Shown piece after piece: positions 1 to 8,215 of a DNA stretch of 64,000 nucleotides. This stretch comes from Bradyrhizobium sp. CB2312 (GTDB taxonomy: Bacteria > Pseudomonadota > Alphaproteobacteria > Rhizobiales > Xanthobacteraceae), in contig NZ_CP121668.1 of assembly GCF_029714425.1 (NCBI RefSeq), positions 3,183,501 to 3,247,500 of the forward strand, in the 5' to 3' direction. The notes under the pieces are model-generated. The model was not told the origin of the DNA and ran no database searches. It saw only the letters and a list, made by a program, of their open reading frames with translations. A program made the translations under genes and the position numbers. Positions within the stretch are counted from its first letter, which is position 1, and each line of letters opens with the position of its first letter.

Positions 1-2
1 GC

Positions 3-236
3 CTCGCCACCCTGATCGATGCGATGTTTTCGGCGCCCTTGACGCATCGGCAGGCCGTCCGGGCGATCACCGACGGATTGGACGATTTTGTCATCTCCCC
101 GGACCTGGGTCTGATGTGGCACCTCAAGTACATCTATGGAGATGAGCCCGGTTCGCTGGATGTCGTGGACATGGAGATCGCCACGATGAACGGCACGCTG
201 GCGAGCAAGGACGTCTGGCTGCGTCTGTCCTCCTAG
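3..236 (+). CDS. Hypothetical protein, C-terminal part (5' end outside window)
   Basis: The reading frame is open from base 3 to a TAG stop at 234-236, and no ribosome binding site precedes the first ATG at 24, so the gene very probably begins upstream of the window. The visible 77 residues are acidic, have no signal peptide or membrane segment, and carry no motif I recognise. Function cannot be assigned. Confidence 0.5.
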   Translation, partial: LATLIDAMFSAPLTHRQAVRAITDGLDDFVISPDLGLMWHLKYIYGDEPGSLDVVDMEIATMNGTLASKDVWLRLSS

Positions 237-369
237 AGCAGAACTCGGCCCGGTCTTGAATTGATCTATGTCAACGCTGCCTCTCCTCCGGTGCTCACGT
301 CATACAGGGCGGCGCATGCGGCGGCTTTCGCCGCCCGTCAGTTCGCAAGCGCCCTTGGGGAGGACCGTC

Positions 370-639
370 ATGCGTCACAGCCATCACCGTTCGATCAAGT
401 CCGTGACCGTTGCAGGAATCGCAGCCAGCGCACTGCTGGGATTTGCGACCGTCACGCTCAGTCCGGCTCCTGCTCACGCGGTGGTCTATTGCCAGTACAT
501 CGACTATCCCCCGAGCTGCGTCGCCAGGGCCGGCGTCGTGCTCCGTCCGCGTCCGGTGGCACGCGCCGCGGTCCGGGCCGGCACGGCGAGCTCGACCAAC
601 TGGAACGGCGGCGTCAATCGCGTCGGCGTGCGGCGATAA
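370..639 (+). CDS. Small secreted hypothetical protein (89 aa)
   Basis: ATG 370 is chosen because a purine-rich GGGGAGGA lies just upstream; an in-frame ATG at 268 lacks one. Residues 1-36 form a signal peptide: a basic start (MRHSHHRS), a hydrophobic stretch rich in Ala, Leu and Val, and cleavage near APAHA. The mature part begins VVYCQYIDYPPSC with two cysteines about 10 residues apart, followed by an Arg/Ala/Val-rich tail. This type of tiny exported protein is frequent in Bradyrhizobium and has no known function. Confidence 0.65.
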   Translation: MRHSHHRSIKSVTVAGIAASALLGFATVTLSPAPAHAVVYCQYIDYPPSCVARAGVVLRPRPVARAAVRAGTASSTNWNGGVNRVGVRR

Positions 640-763
640 ATCAGCGCTGGCTTGCGGCGCAACGCCCTCAACGGGCCGGATTCACACGGGCCGCGTGATT
701 AACGGTTTCTTAGCGCTAATCATGCGGATGATCTGCGCGGGAATACCAAGGGAGACTGCTCCC

Positions 764-1171
764 ATGCTGAACGACGGTACCTACGCGGCGTGGTACAAGA
801 CGCCGCTCGAGCAGGGCACCGGCATCGTCCATGTCGCAGACGGCCAGATCTGGGGCCGCGACAGCCTGATGACGTATCATGGTTCCTGTCAGGTCGACGG
901 CGATCACTTCACCGCGACCGTGTCGACGAAGCGTCATACCGAAGGACGTGATACGGTCTTCGGCGTCTATGATGAACTCACGCCGAACATCGTAGGGACG
1001 TGCCCGGGCAAGATCGCGACGTACACGGCGACGGCGGGACAGGCGCCGGGAGTCGTCCTTGAGGGAACGCTGATCCTGACGGAACGGCCGGTGGCGGCAC
1101 CCGAACGAACGGCGCAGATCCCCGCGTTCAATCCCGACAAGCTTCCAAAATTGCCGAAGCGCTCCCGCTGA
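764..1171 (+). CDS. GrlR-family regulatory protein
   Basis: A 135-aa cytoplasmic protein starting at ATG 764 behind an AAGGGAGA ribosome binding site. The N-terminal pattern (NDGTYAAWYKTPLEQGTGIV, then DGQIWGRDS) matches the GrlR family, small beta-barrel proteins named after a negative regulator of type III secretion in enteropathogens. Rhizobial members exist without the matching activator and their role is unknown. No type III secretion gene or GrlA-like activator is seen nearby, so regulation of a secretion system should not be assumed. The C-terminal 25 residues are Pro/Lys-rich. Confidence 0.7.
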   Translation: MLNDGTYAAWYKTPLEQGTGIVHVADGQIWGRDSLMTYHGSCQVDGDHFTATVSTKRHTEGRDTVFGVYDELTPNIVGTCPGKIATYTATAGQAPGVVLEGTLILTERPVAAPERTAQIPAFNPDKLPKLPKRSR

Positions 1172-1327
1172 TCGGCAGCGTGCGCTGATCGGCACATCGG
1201 GCGCTTCGACGCGTCGCGCCCCTGGCCGCGCAATTCTGCATCCTCAAATTTCCGCTCCGGCGCTTCTCAAATTGCCCGCCAGGCGTCATTGTGACGCGGA
1301 CCAGCATCACCCTCGGAGCAGCATCAC

Positions 1328-2791
1328 ATGTCGGACAAAGTCTCACGTCGCCAGTTCGCAAAACTGGCGGGATTGTCCGCAGCCGGAATCGCGGGTCCCG
1401 TCGAGGTCGCCGAGGCCAAGCCGGAGCCGGCGCCGCGGGGCATGGATGGCTTTCCGCCAGGCTTTCTCTGGGGCACGGCGACTTCGTCCTATCAGGTCGA
1501 GGGCGCGGTCAATGAGGATGGGCGAGGGGCCTCGATCTGGGACAAGTTTGTCCGCATCCCCGGCAAGATCGAGGACGGCACCACCGGCGACCGCGCCAAT
1601 GAGCATTATCACCGCTACAAGGAAGACATCGCGCTGATCAAGGATCTCGGCTGCAAGGCCTATCGCTTTTCGATCGCCTGGCCGCGGATGTTTCCGGACG
1701 GTGACGGCAAGCCGAACCCGAAAGGGTTCGACTTCTACAATCGCCTCGTCGACGAGCTATTGAAGAACGGCATCGAGCCGTGGGCGACGCTCTATCACTG
1801 GGACCTGCCGCAATCGCTGCAGGACCGTTTTGGCGGCTGGCGCTCGACCGAGACCTGCAAGATCTTCGGCGATTATGCGGGCTATGTCGCCGAACGCTTG
1901 ACTGACCGCGTCAAGAACGTGTTCACGTTGAACGAGAGCGGCCGTTTCGTGCAGTTCGGTTACGGCCTCGGCATCGATGCGCCCGGCATGACGCTGCCGC
2001 AGGCCGAGGTCAACCAGATCAGGCACAACAGCGCGCTCGCGCACGGGCTCGCGGTGCAGGCGGTGCGTGCGCGCGGGCGCCGCGGCACCAGGGTGGGGCC
2101 GGCCGAGAACATCGACGTCTGCGTTCCCGCGATCGACACGCCCGAGCATGTCCGCGCCGCCGAGATCGCGCTGCGCGAGATGAATGCCGGCTATCTCAAC
2201 GTCATCATGACCGGGCAGTATACCGACGCCTTCCTGAAATATGCCGGCGCCAACGCGCCGAAATACACCGACGCCGAGCTGAAGATCATCTCCTCGCCGG
2301 TCGACTTCCTCGGCCTCAACATCTATGCGCCGCAGAACTACGTGGTGCCGTCCGACCAGGGTGCCGGCTTCATGCCGCTGCCGATCCCGAAGTCCTTTCC
2401 ACACATGAATTCGAACTGGCTCCGCGTCGCGCCGGAGACGATCTACTGGGTGCCGAGGCTCGCGGCAAAGATCTGGAAGACGGATGCGATCTACATCACC
2501 GAGAACGGCACCTCCAGCGAGGACGAGATCTCGCCCGACGGCAAGATCTACGACACCGACCGCATCATGTATCTGCGCAACTATCTCGCCCAGCTCCAGC
2601 GGGCGACGGCGGAGGGCGTGCCGGTGCGCGGCTATTTCCTCTGGAGCCTGATGGACAATTTCGAATGGGTGTTCGGGCTGAACAAGCGGTTCGGTCTCTA
2701 CCACGTCAATTTCGACACCCAGGTGCGCACGCCGAAGCTCAGCGCAAGCTTCTACCGCAACGTCATCGCGAAGAACGCGGCGGGGGTGTGA
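1328..2791 (+). CDS. Tat-exported GH1 family beta-glucosidase
   Basis: A 487-aa protein. Residues 1-33 hold a twin-arginine signal (SRRQFAKLAG), predicting export in folded form. The rest is a full-length glycoside hydrolase family 1 (beta/alpha)8 barrel, beginning FPPGFLWGTATSSYQVEGA. The acid/base glutamate is E203 in TLNES and the nucleophile E392 in ITENG; the C-terminal signature FLWSLMDNFEW is intact. The usual T-x-N-E-P motif has Ser in place of Pro, which is uncommon. The family hydrolyses beta-glucosides and related aryl or oligosaccharide substrates; the actual substrate is unknown. It stands alone, with a hairpin just downstream. Confidence 0.93.
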   Translation: MSDKVSRRQFAKLAGLSAAGIAGPVEVAEAKPEPAPRGMDGFPPGFLWGTATSSYQVEGAVNEDGRGASIWDKFVRIPGKIEDGTTGDRANEHYHRYKEDIALIKDLGCKAYRFSIAWPRMFPDGDGKPNPKGFDFYNRLVDELLKNGIEPWATLYHWDLPQSLQDRFGGWRSTETCKIFGDYAGYVAERLTDRVKNVFTLNESGRFVQFGYGLGIDAPGMTLPQAEVNQIRHNSALAHGLAVQAVRARGRRGTRVGPAENIDVCVPAIDTPEHVRAAEIALREMNAGYLNVIMTGQYTDAFLKYAGANAPKYTDAELKIISSPVDFLGLNIYAPQNYVVPSDQGAGFMPLPIPKSFPHMNSNWLRVAPETIYWVPRLAAKIWKTDAIYITENGTSSEDEISPDGKIYDTDRIMYLRNYLAQLQRATAEGVPVRGYFLWSLMDNFEWVFGLNKRFGLYHVNFDTQVRTPKLSASFYRNVIAKNAAGV

Positions 2792-3133
2792 TCTTTTCCA
2801 TCGCATAGCGTCGTCATGGCCGGGACAAGCCTGGCCACGACGTCCCTGAAGCTTTCGCGCCCGATTTTACGCGCAGCGGAAAATCCGGGTGGGACGCGCG
2901 CCCGTCTGCCGCGTTTGAGTCGCCCTGACGCAAGATTGCGCGACAATTGCCGTTTAGCCTGACGGACCAATCGCTTCACAGGCATCACCGCGTCTCACGC
3001 GGAACCGGTGCTTCTACTGTGCATGGGGTTGTTTTTCACTTTTTGCAGAGAGGCCGTCCGGCGCCGCAGATTGACTCAACTCGCCCCCTGATTCACAACG
3101 CCCCTCAACACGCAAAACAAGAGGACAACGCCC
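2792..3133. other. Intergenic region between the GH1 gene and the thiolase gene
   Basis: This 342-bp stretch holds the palindromic element at 2809-2842 directly after the GH1 stop. I see no convincing coding frame in the remainder. The last 40 bases contain AACAAGAGGACAAC, the ribosome binding site of the thiolase gene. Confidence 0.5.
2809..2842. repeat. Palindromic repeat / terminator-like hairpin
   Basis: CGTCGT(CAT)GGCC pairs with GGCCACGACG across a short ACAAG-containing loop, 17 bases after the GH1 stop codon. The core TCATGGCCGGGACAAGC resembles a dispersed palindrome that, from memory, is common in Bradyrhizobium and Rhodopseudomonas intergenic regions. It could serve as a transcription terminator or mRNA-stabilising hairpin; no T-run follows. 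Confidence 0.55.
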
Positions 3134-4366
3134 ATGACCGACGCACTGATCATCGATGCCTGCCGCACCCCGCGCGGCGTCGGCAAGGCCGGCAAGGGAG
3201 CGCTCTCCGGCATTCATCCGCAGCAGCTGGGTGCAACCGTGCTGCGCGCGCTCGCCGACCGCACCGGCATCAACACCGCCGACGTCGACGACATCGTCTG
3301 GGGCTGCAGCGCGCAGGTCGCGACGCAAAGCGGCGATCTCGGCCGCATGTCGGCGCTCGATGCCGGCTATGACGTGCGCGCCAGCGCCGTGACGTTGGAT
3401 CGCTTCTGCGGAAGCGGCATCACCAGCGTCAACATGGCGGCATCCTCGATCATGGCGGGCGCCGAAGACCTCGTCATCGCCGGCGGCTGCGAGATGATGT
3501 CGATGGAGGGACGCCGCGGCGGCGGTCCGATGATGATGGACAGCGGCAATCTGCGCCTGCGGGCGAAGCATCCGCAGTCGCACCAGGGCGTCTGCGCCGA
3601 CGCGATCGCGACGCTGGAAGGCATCACCCGGCAAGACGTCGACGCGCTCGGGCTCGAAAGCCAGAAGCGCGCCGCGCATGCGATCGCGAACGGCCACTTC
3701 AAGAAGAGCCTCGTGCCCGTCCATCGCGAGGACGGCAGCCTCGCGCTCGACCACGAAGAATATCCGCGGCCGCAGACCACGATGGAGGGTCTCAGCAGCC
3801 TGAAGCCGGCATTTCCTGCCGTCGCCGACTATGCGCTCGACGACAAGGGCACGACCTATCGCGGCCTGATCCTCCAAAAATATCCTGACCTCGACGTCGA
3901 CTTCGTGCATCACGCCGGCAACTCATCCGGCGTGGTCGACGGCGCCGCCGCGATCCTCCTGGCCTCGCCGTCTTACGCCAAGGCGCATGGCCTTAAAGCC
4001 CGCGCCCGCGTGGTGGCGATGGCCAACATGGGGGACTCGCCGACGTTGATGCTGAACGCGCCAGTGCCGGCGACGCGCAAGGTGCTGGCGAAGGCCGGGC
4101 TCACCATCGACGACATCGACCTGTTCGAGATCAACGAGGCGTTCGCGGTGGTTGCGGAAAAATACATCCGCGATCTCAAGCTCGACCGCGCCAAGGTCAA
4201 CGTCAATGGCGGCTCAATCGCGCTCGGCCATCCCATCGGCGCGACCGGCTCGATCCTGATCGGCACCGTGCTCGACGAACTCGAACGGCGCGACCTCAGG
4301 CGCGGTCTCGTGACCATGTGCGCCGCCGGCGGCATGGCGCCGGCCATCATCATCGAGCGCCTCTAA
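3134..4366 (+). CDS. Acetyl-CoA C-acyltransferase (thiolase)
   Basis: A 410-aa thiolase catalysing reversible CoA-dependent cleavage of 3-ketoacyl-CoA, the last step of beta-oxidation, or Claisen condensation. The three catalytic elements are present: nucleophilic C92 in RFCGSG, the NEAFAVV segment and GHPIGATG histidine near residue 360, and the C-terminal cysteine in MCAAGGMAPA. Length is normal. Glycine-rich and methionine-rich stretches around residues 120-135 (MEGRRGGGPMMM) are typical of the FadA/AcaB-like alphaproteobacterial subgroup. It appears monocistronic; no hydratase-dehydrogenase partner is adjacent, so the acyl chain specificity is open. Confidence 0.93.
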   Translation: MTDALIIDACRTPRGVGKAGKGALSGIHPQQLGATVLRALADRTGINTADVDDIVWGCSAQVATQSGDLGRMSALDAGYDVRASAVTLDRFCGSGITSVNMAASSIMAGAEDLVIAGGCEMMSMEGRRGGGPMMMDSGNLRLRAKHPQSHQGVCADAIATLEGITRQDVDALGLESQKRAAHAIANGHFKKSLVPVHREDGSLALDHEEYPRPQTTMEGLSSLKPAFPAVADYALDDKGTTYRGLILQKYPDLDVDFVHHAGNSSGVVDGAAAILLASPSYAKAHGLKARARVVAMANMGDSPTLMLNAPVPATRKVLAKAGLTIDDIDLFEINEAFAVVAEKYIRDLKLDRAKVNVNGGSIALGHPIGATGSILIGTVLDELERRDLRRGLVTMCAAGGMAPAIIIERL

Positions 4367-4700
4367 CCAGCCTCCGCTTCACCTCTCCCCTTAAAAACCG
4401 GGAGAAGAAGCGGCTGCAGTGCGATCCAACCCTTATTTTTCAGGGTGAATCGCACGCGGTCGTTCGGTCGTCGCTTGTCGAAAGCCGCGAATCAGCTTTA
4501 GCAAGGTTGCGTGCGGGCCTTTGAAACAAGGTAAAATCCGCTGCCAGAGGCTTCCTCCGCTCCGGAAGTAGCTAAAAAGCAGGGTTTTTTGCCACAGGGG
4601 GCCAAAAAAGCCCGTAAAATCGCGACAAAACTGTGCAGAAGGCTATAGGCCTTCGCCGGTTGGTCTAATATGCAACCGGCAACGAATCAGAGGAGACACG
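4367..4700. other. Intergenic region upstream of the HU-like gene
   Basis: A 334-bp noncoding stretch. It contains the hairpin at 4419-4455 and then an A/T-richer section (4560-4680) with A-runs and T-runs, as expected of a strong promoter region for a nucleoid protein. The HU gene has the ribosome binding site AGAGGAGACACG before ATG 4701. No short ORF here is supported. Confidence 0.5.
4419..4455. terminator. Long hairpin between thiolase and HU genes
   Basis: GTGCGATccaACCCT (4419-4433) pairs with AGGGTgaATCGCAC (4442-4455) across TATTTTTC. The stem has about 12 paired bases with a small internal mismatch, and it begins 53 bases after the thiolase stop. There is no T-tail, so it could be a terminator, a processing site or a small structured RNA element. 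Confidence 0.45.
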
Positions 4701-5003
4701 ATGCCGACCCAACTTTCCAAATCGCAGTTGATCGAAAAGATTGCGACCGCCACCGAGCTTTCCAAGCGCGACGTCAAGAACGTCATGGAGACGCTGACCG
4801 ACGTCGGCCACAAGGAGCTCAAGAAGAACGGCCTGTTCCTGGTGCCGGGCTTCGCCAAGTTCGTGGTCATCAAGAAGCCCGCGACCAAGGCGCGCAAGGG
4901 CACCAACCCGTTCACGGGTGAAGAGATGATGTTCAAGGCCAAGCCGGCCCGGAAGATCGTCCGCGCCCGCCCGGTCAAGGCTGCCAAGGACGCCGTGGCC
5001 TGA
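4701..5003 (+). CDS. HU family DNA-binding protein
   Basis: A 100-aa nucleoid-associated protein. The first 90 residues follow the HU/IHF fold: two N-terminal helices (SKSQLIEKIA...), then a beta-arm with NPFTGEEMMFKAKPARKIVR. The C-terminal ten residues add a short Lys/Ala tail, slightly longer than E. coli HU. In the arm the usual R-x-G-R-N-P-x-T-G is RKGTNPFTG. It would bind and bend DNA without strong sequence preference. It is monocistronic, with a strong ribosome binding site and a classical terminator downstream. Confidence 0.9.
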   Translation: MPTQLSKSQLIEKIATATELSKRDVKNVMETLTDVGHKELKKNGLFLVPGFAKFVVIKKPATKARKGTNPFTGEEMMFKAKPARKIVRARPVKAAKDAVA

Positions 5004-5009
5004 TAACGC

Positions 5010-5039
5010 AAAGGCCCCCTCGATGAGAGGGGGCCTTTT
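5010..5039 (+). terminator. Rho-independent terminator of the HU-like gene
   Basis: AAAGGCCCCCTC pairs with GAGGGGGCCTTTT across a short loop, 7 bases after the HU stop codon, and ends in TTTT. This is a textbook intrinsic terminator; its symmetry would also stop minus-strand transcription arriving from lon. Confidence 0.88.
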
Positions 5040-5070
5040 GGGGCAGTCGCAAGGGCCTGAGACGGAGGGC

Positions 5071-5226
5071 TCAACCCTTGCGGCGCTTCACCCGGACCGG
5101 GACCGGCGCAAACCGCGGCTCGGGTCCCGCGACCGCATCGCGCACCCGGTCGATGGCGCGATCGAGCAGCTGGCGCAGCCGCTGCGTCTTGCGCGATCTC
5201 CTTGCTTTCTCCAGCAGCTTCTTCAT
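5071..5226 (-). CDS. Small basic protein downstream of lon (51 aa)
   Basis: The frame MKKLLEKARRSRKTQRLRQLLDRAID... starts 4 bases after the lon stop codon and is followed within 40 bases by the HU terminator, which serves both strands. It is highly basic in its first half, with a Val/Pro-rich tail. Position at the end of the hsp20-lon transcript suggests co-expression in stress. I do not recognise the family; translation is probable but not certain. Confidence 0.5.
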   Translation of the reverse strand: MKKLLEKARRSRKTQRLRQLLDRAIDRVRDAVAGPEPRFAPVPVRVKRRKG

Positions 5227-5230
5227 CGCA

Positions 5231-7636
5231 TTACTCCGCCGCTTCGATCTTCGGATCGACCTTGGCTTCCGCCGGCTCGAGCGCTGCGGCGATGGCCTCG
5301 TCGACGCGCTCCAGCCAGATGAATTCGAGGTTGTCCCGCGCGCTCTTCGGGATGTCGTCATAGTCCCGCTTGTTGCGCGCCGGCAGCATCACCCGCTTCA
5401 GGCCGGCGGCGGCCGCGGCCACCACCTTCTCTTTGATGCCGCCGACGGGCAATACCAGACCGCGCAGCGAGATCTCGCCGGTCATCGCCGTGTCGCTGCG
5501 CACCGTACGGTTGGTAAGCAGCGACGTCAGCGCCGTGAACATCGCAACGCCCGCGCTCGGTCCGTCCTTCGGGGTGGCGCCCGCGGGGACGTGAACGTGG
5601 ATGTCGCTCTTCTCGAACAGCTGGGGATCGATGCCGAGCTGGCTGGCTCTGCTCTTCACCAGCGTCAGTGCCGCCTGCACGCTCTCGCGCATGACTTCGC
5701 CGAGCTGGCCGGTCAGGATCATGCCGCCGCGGCCGGGCACGCGCGAAGCCTCGATGAACAGGATGTCGCCGCCAACAGGCGTCCAGGCAAGGCCGGTGGC
5801 CACGCCCGGAATGCTGGTGCGCTGCGCGATCTCGCCTTCGAAGCGCGGCTGGCCAAGCACGGTGGCGATGTCCTTTGTCGTCACCATCACCTTGGCGGCC
5901 GTGCCTTCGGCGATTTGCACCGCGGCGTGGCGGAACACCTTGCCGATCTCGCGCTCGAGGTTACGCACGCCGGCCTCGCGGGTGTAGCCCTTGACCACCA
6001 GCTTCAGCGCCTCCGGCTCGATTTCGGCCTGCTCGGCCGAAAGGCCATTGGCCTCCAGCTGCCGCCGCACCAGATACCGCCGCGCGATCTCCAGCTTCTC
6101 GTCCTCGGTGTAGCCGGCGAGGCTGATCAGCTCCATGCGGTCCAAGAGCGGACCCGGAATCTGGTCCAGCATGTTGGCGGTCGCGATGAAGACCACGCGC
6201 GACAAGTCGAATGGCACGCCCAGGTAGTTGTCCCGGAACGTCCCGTTCTGCTCGGGGTCGAGCACTTCCAGCATGGCGGCGGAAGGGTCGCCCTGCACGC
6301 CGCGGCCCATCTTGTCGATCTCGTCCAGCATCATGACGCAGTTGCGAGCGCCCGCCTTCTTGATGCCCTGGATGATGTTGCCGGGCAGCGCGCCGATATA
6401 GGTGCGCCGGTGACCGCGGATCTCGGCCTCGTCATGCACGCCGCCGAGGCTGACGCGCACGAAGGGGCGATCCATCGCGCGGGCGATGGACTGGCCGAGC
6501 GAGGTCTTGCCGACGCCGGGCGGGCCGACGAAGCACAGGATCGGGGCCTTGCCCTGCGGCGCCAGCTTGCGCACCGCCAGATATTCGATGATCCGGCTCT
6601 TGATCTTCTCCAGGCCGAAGTGATCGGCATCCAGGATGCGCCGCGCCTCCTTGATGTCGATCGGCTTCTCCTCGGGCAAGGCCCAGGGCAGCTCGATCAG
6701 CCAATCGAGGTAAGTGCGGACCATGCCGGCTTCGCCGGCAGCCTCAGGCATGCGCTCGTAACGGCGCAGCTCCTTCTTGGCATGCGCTTCGGCTTCCGGC
6801 GGCATGTTGGCCTTGGCGATCGCAGCCGTCAGCTCGGTGACCTCGGCGGCCTTGCCGTCGCCTTCGCCCAGCTGGCGCTGGATGGTTGCCATCTGCTCGC
6901 GCAGGATCGCCTCGCGCTGCCGCTCGTCGAAGCTGGCGCGCGTCTTCTGGCCGATCTCGTTGGAGATGCGCAGCACCTCCAGCCGCTCGGCCAGGTGCCT
7001 CGACACCTTCTCGACGCGCAAGGCGAGGTCGATGGTCTCGAGCACCTCCTGCTTGTCCTGCGGCTTGATGTCCATGAACGAGGTTGCCAGATCCGCCAGC
7101 GCGCCGGGCGCGGTGGTGCTCTGGAACATCGCGACCAGCTCGGGCGGCGCCTGCGGCAGCAGCTCGACAGCCTCGATCGCCTGGCGCTGCAGGTTCAGCG
7201 CCCGTGCTTCGATCTCGGGCGAGCTCGTGGTCGGCTCGGGGATCTGCTGGATGCGCGCGGCCGGGAACGGCGTCCCCGGCAGGAAGTCGAGGATGCGCGC
7301 GCGCTGCACGCCCTGGCAGACGATGTGATGCGTGCCGTCGGGCGCGGTGATGTAGCGCACGATGTTGGCGATGGTCGCGACCCGGTAGAGGTCGTCCGGC
7401 CCGGGCTCCTCGATCTCGGGGCTGCGTTGCAGGACGATGCCGACCGGCCGCTGCTCGCGCAGCGCCTGCTGCGCGGCGGCGATGGACTTCGCCCGGCCGA
7501 TCGCGATAGGCGCGATGGCGCCCGGAAACAGCACCATCTCGCGCACGGGGATGATGATCAGTGCGTCTTCGGGGATCTTCACGTCGGGACCGTTTTGGGA
7601 ATTCGTCTGTTCGGTATTCATCTGTTCGGTGGCCAT
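5231..7636 (-). CDS. lon: ATP-dependent protease Lon (LonA-type)
   Basis: An 801-aa cytoplasmic AAA+ serine protease of normal LonA length. Order: LON substrate-binding N-domain (about 25-220), coiled coil, AAA+ module with Walker A GPPGVGKT and Walker B MMLDEIDK, and a C-terminal protease domain with the Ser-Lys dyad S694 (PKDGPSAG) and K735 (GGIKEK). The N-terminus (MATEQMNTEQTNSQNG) is unusual and polar. It follows hsp20 with an 8-base gap, so a small heat-shock holdase and a protease are co-transcribed. This may be a second, stress-specific Lon besides the housekeeping copy usually next to clpX; that cannot be tested in this window. Confidence 0.96.
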   Translation of the reverse strand: MATEQMNTEQTNSQNGPDVKIPEDALIIIPVREMVLFPGAIAPIAIGRAKSIAAAQQALREQRPVGIVLQRSPEIEEPGPDDLYRVATIANIVRYITAPDGTHHIVCQGVQRARILDFLPGTPFPAARIQQIPEPTTSSPEIEARALNLQRQAIEAVELLPQAPPELVAMFQSTTAPGALADLATSFMDIKPQDKQEVLETIDLALRVEKVSRHLAERLEVLRISNEIGQKTRASFDERQREAILREQMATIQRQLGEGDGKAAEVTELTAAIAKANMPPEAEAHAKKELRRYERMPEAAGEAGMVRTYLDWLIELPWALPEEKPIDIKEARRILDADHFGLEKIKSRIIEYLAVRKLAPQGKAPILCFVGPPGVGKTSLGQSIARAMDRPFVRVSLGGVHDEAEIRGHRRTYIGALPGNIIQGIKKAGARNCVMMLDEIDKMGRGVQGDPSAAMLEVLDPEQNGTFRDNYLGVPFDLSRVVFIATANMLDQIPGPLLDRMELISLAGYTEDEKLEIARRYLVRRQLEANGLSAEQAEIEPEALKLVVKGYTREAGVRNLEREIGKVFRHAAVQIAEGTAAKVMVTTKDIATVLGQPRFEGEIAQRTSIPGVATGLAWTPVGGDILFIEASRVPGRGGMILTGQLGEVMRESVQAALTLVKSRASQLGIDPQLFEKSDIHVHVPAGATPKDGPSAGVAMFTALTSLLTNRTVRSDTAMTGEISLRGLVLPVGGIKEKVVAAAAAGLKRVMLPARNKRDYDDIPKSARDNLEFIWLERVDEAIAAALEPAEAKVDPKIEAAE

Positions 7637-7644
7637 GATCGACC

Positions 7645-8028
7645 TCAGGATTTGGCGAGGCGCAGTGCGACGCAGCCGTCCATCACGAAGCGGCTGATGG
7701 CGTAGCGGCCAAGGGGCAATGCAATGCGGCGCTCAAAACGCCCCTGCGGCAGCTCGAGGCGGTGGATGCGGGCGTTGCGAAGCTCCGGCGGCAGCGTGCG
7801 CTGGCCTGAGATGACAAGCGCGCCGTCATGGATCACCGTCTCGACATTGTCCGGATTGACGCCGGGGAGCGCGACCAGGATCAAAAGCTCATGCTCGGTC
7901 TCGAGCACGTCGATCGGCGGCTCCCAGCAGGCCTCCTGCCGGCCGAACTGCTGGCGCAGCCGTTCGGCGCGGGTGAGCGAGTCCAAAGCTTCGGACAGCA
8001 TCCAGTCGAGGGAATTTTTGGGTTGCAT
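7645..8028 (-). CDS. Hsp20/alpha-crystallin small heat-shock protein
   Basis: A 127-aa protein starting MQPKNSLDWML. The alpha-crystallin domain spans about 38-120, with the expected EHELLILVALPGVNPDNVE and a later segment (RRIALPLG) near the conserved A-x-x-x-n-G-v-L position, though the usual GVL is replaced. It would bind unfolding proteins without ATP. It is the first gene before lon (8-base gap). I looked for a ROSE-type RNA thermometer in the leader and could not make a convincing one. Confidence 0.85.
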   Translation of the reverse strand: MQPKNSLDWMLSEALDSLTRAERLRQQFGRQEACWEPPIDVLETEHELLILVALPGVNPDNVETVIHDGALVISGQRTLPPELRNARIHRLELPQGRFERRIALPLGRYAISRFVMDGCVALRLAKS

Positions 8029-8159
8029 GGCAAAACTCGGGGGAAGGCGCTGCGATTGGAAAACCAGCATATGGGGATGGTTCCCCGGAATTCCAGCATC
8101 GCGCGCTTGGAGCATGCCTGGCCCCTCGAAGCGAGGAGGCCCTTGCCGCCGGACGCATC

Positions 8160-8186
8160 GACGCCGCGGAGATGTTCCGCGGCGTC
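8160..8186. terminator. Perfect 11-bp hairpin upstream of hsp20
   Basis: GACGCCGCGGA (8160-8170) pairs exactly with TCCGCGGCGTC (8176-8186) around a 5-base loop. It lies 30 bases beyond the stop of the DUF892 gene and about 130 bases before the hsp20 start, both on the minus strand. There is no T-tail. It may end the DUF892 transcript or protect processed mRNA. Confidence 0.55.
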
Positions 8187-8215
8187 AGAGGCAATAGTTG
8201 GGCGCAGGCCGCAGA

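Noticed and set aside
5078..7705. Long plus-strand open frame of 875 codons
   Set aside because: It is the antisense shadow of lon, which has all catalytic motifs on the minus strand.
8029..8115. Possible ROSE RNA thermometer in the hsp20 leader
   Set aside because: No AGGA-type Shine-Dalgarno paired with a U-Y-G-C-U element could be found near the start.
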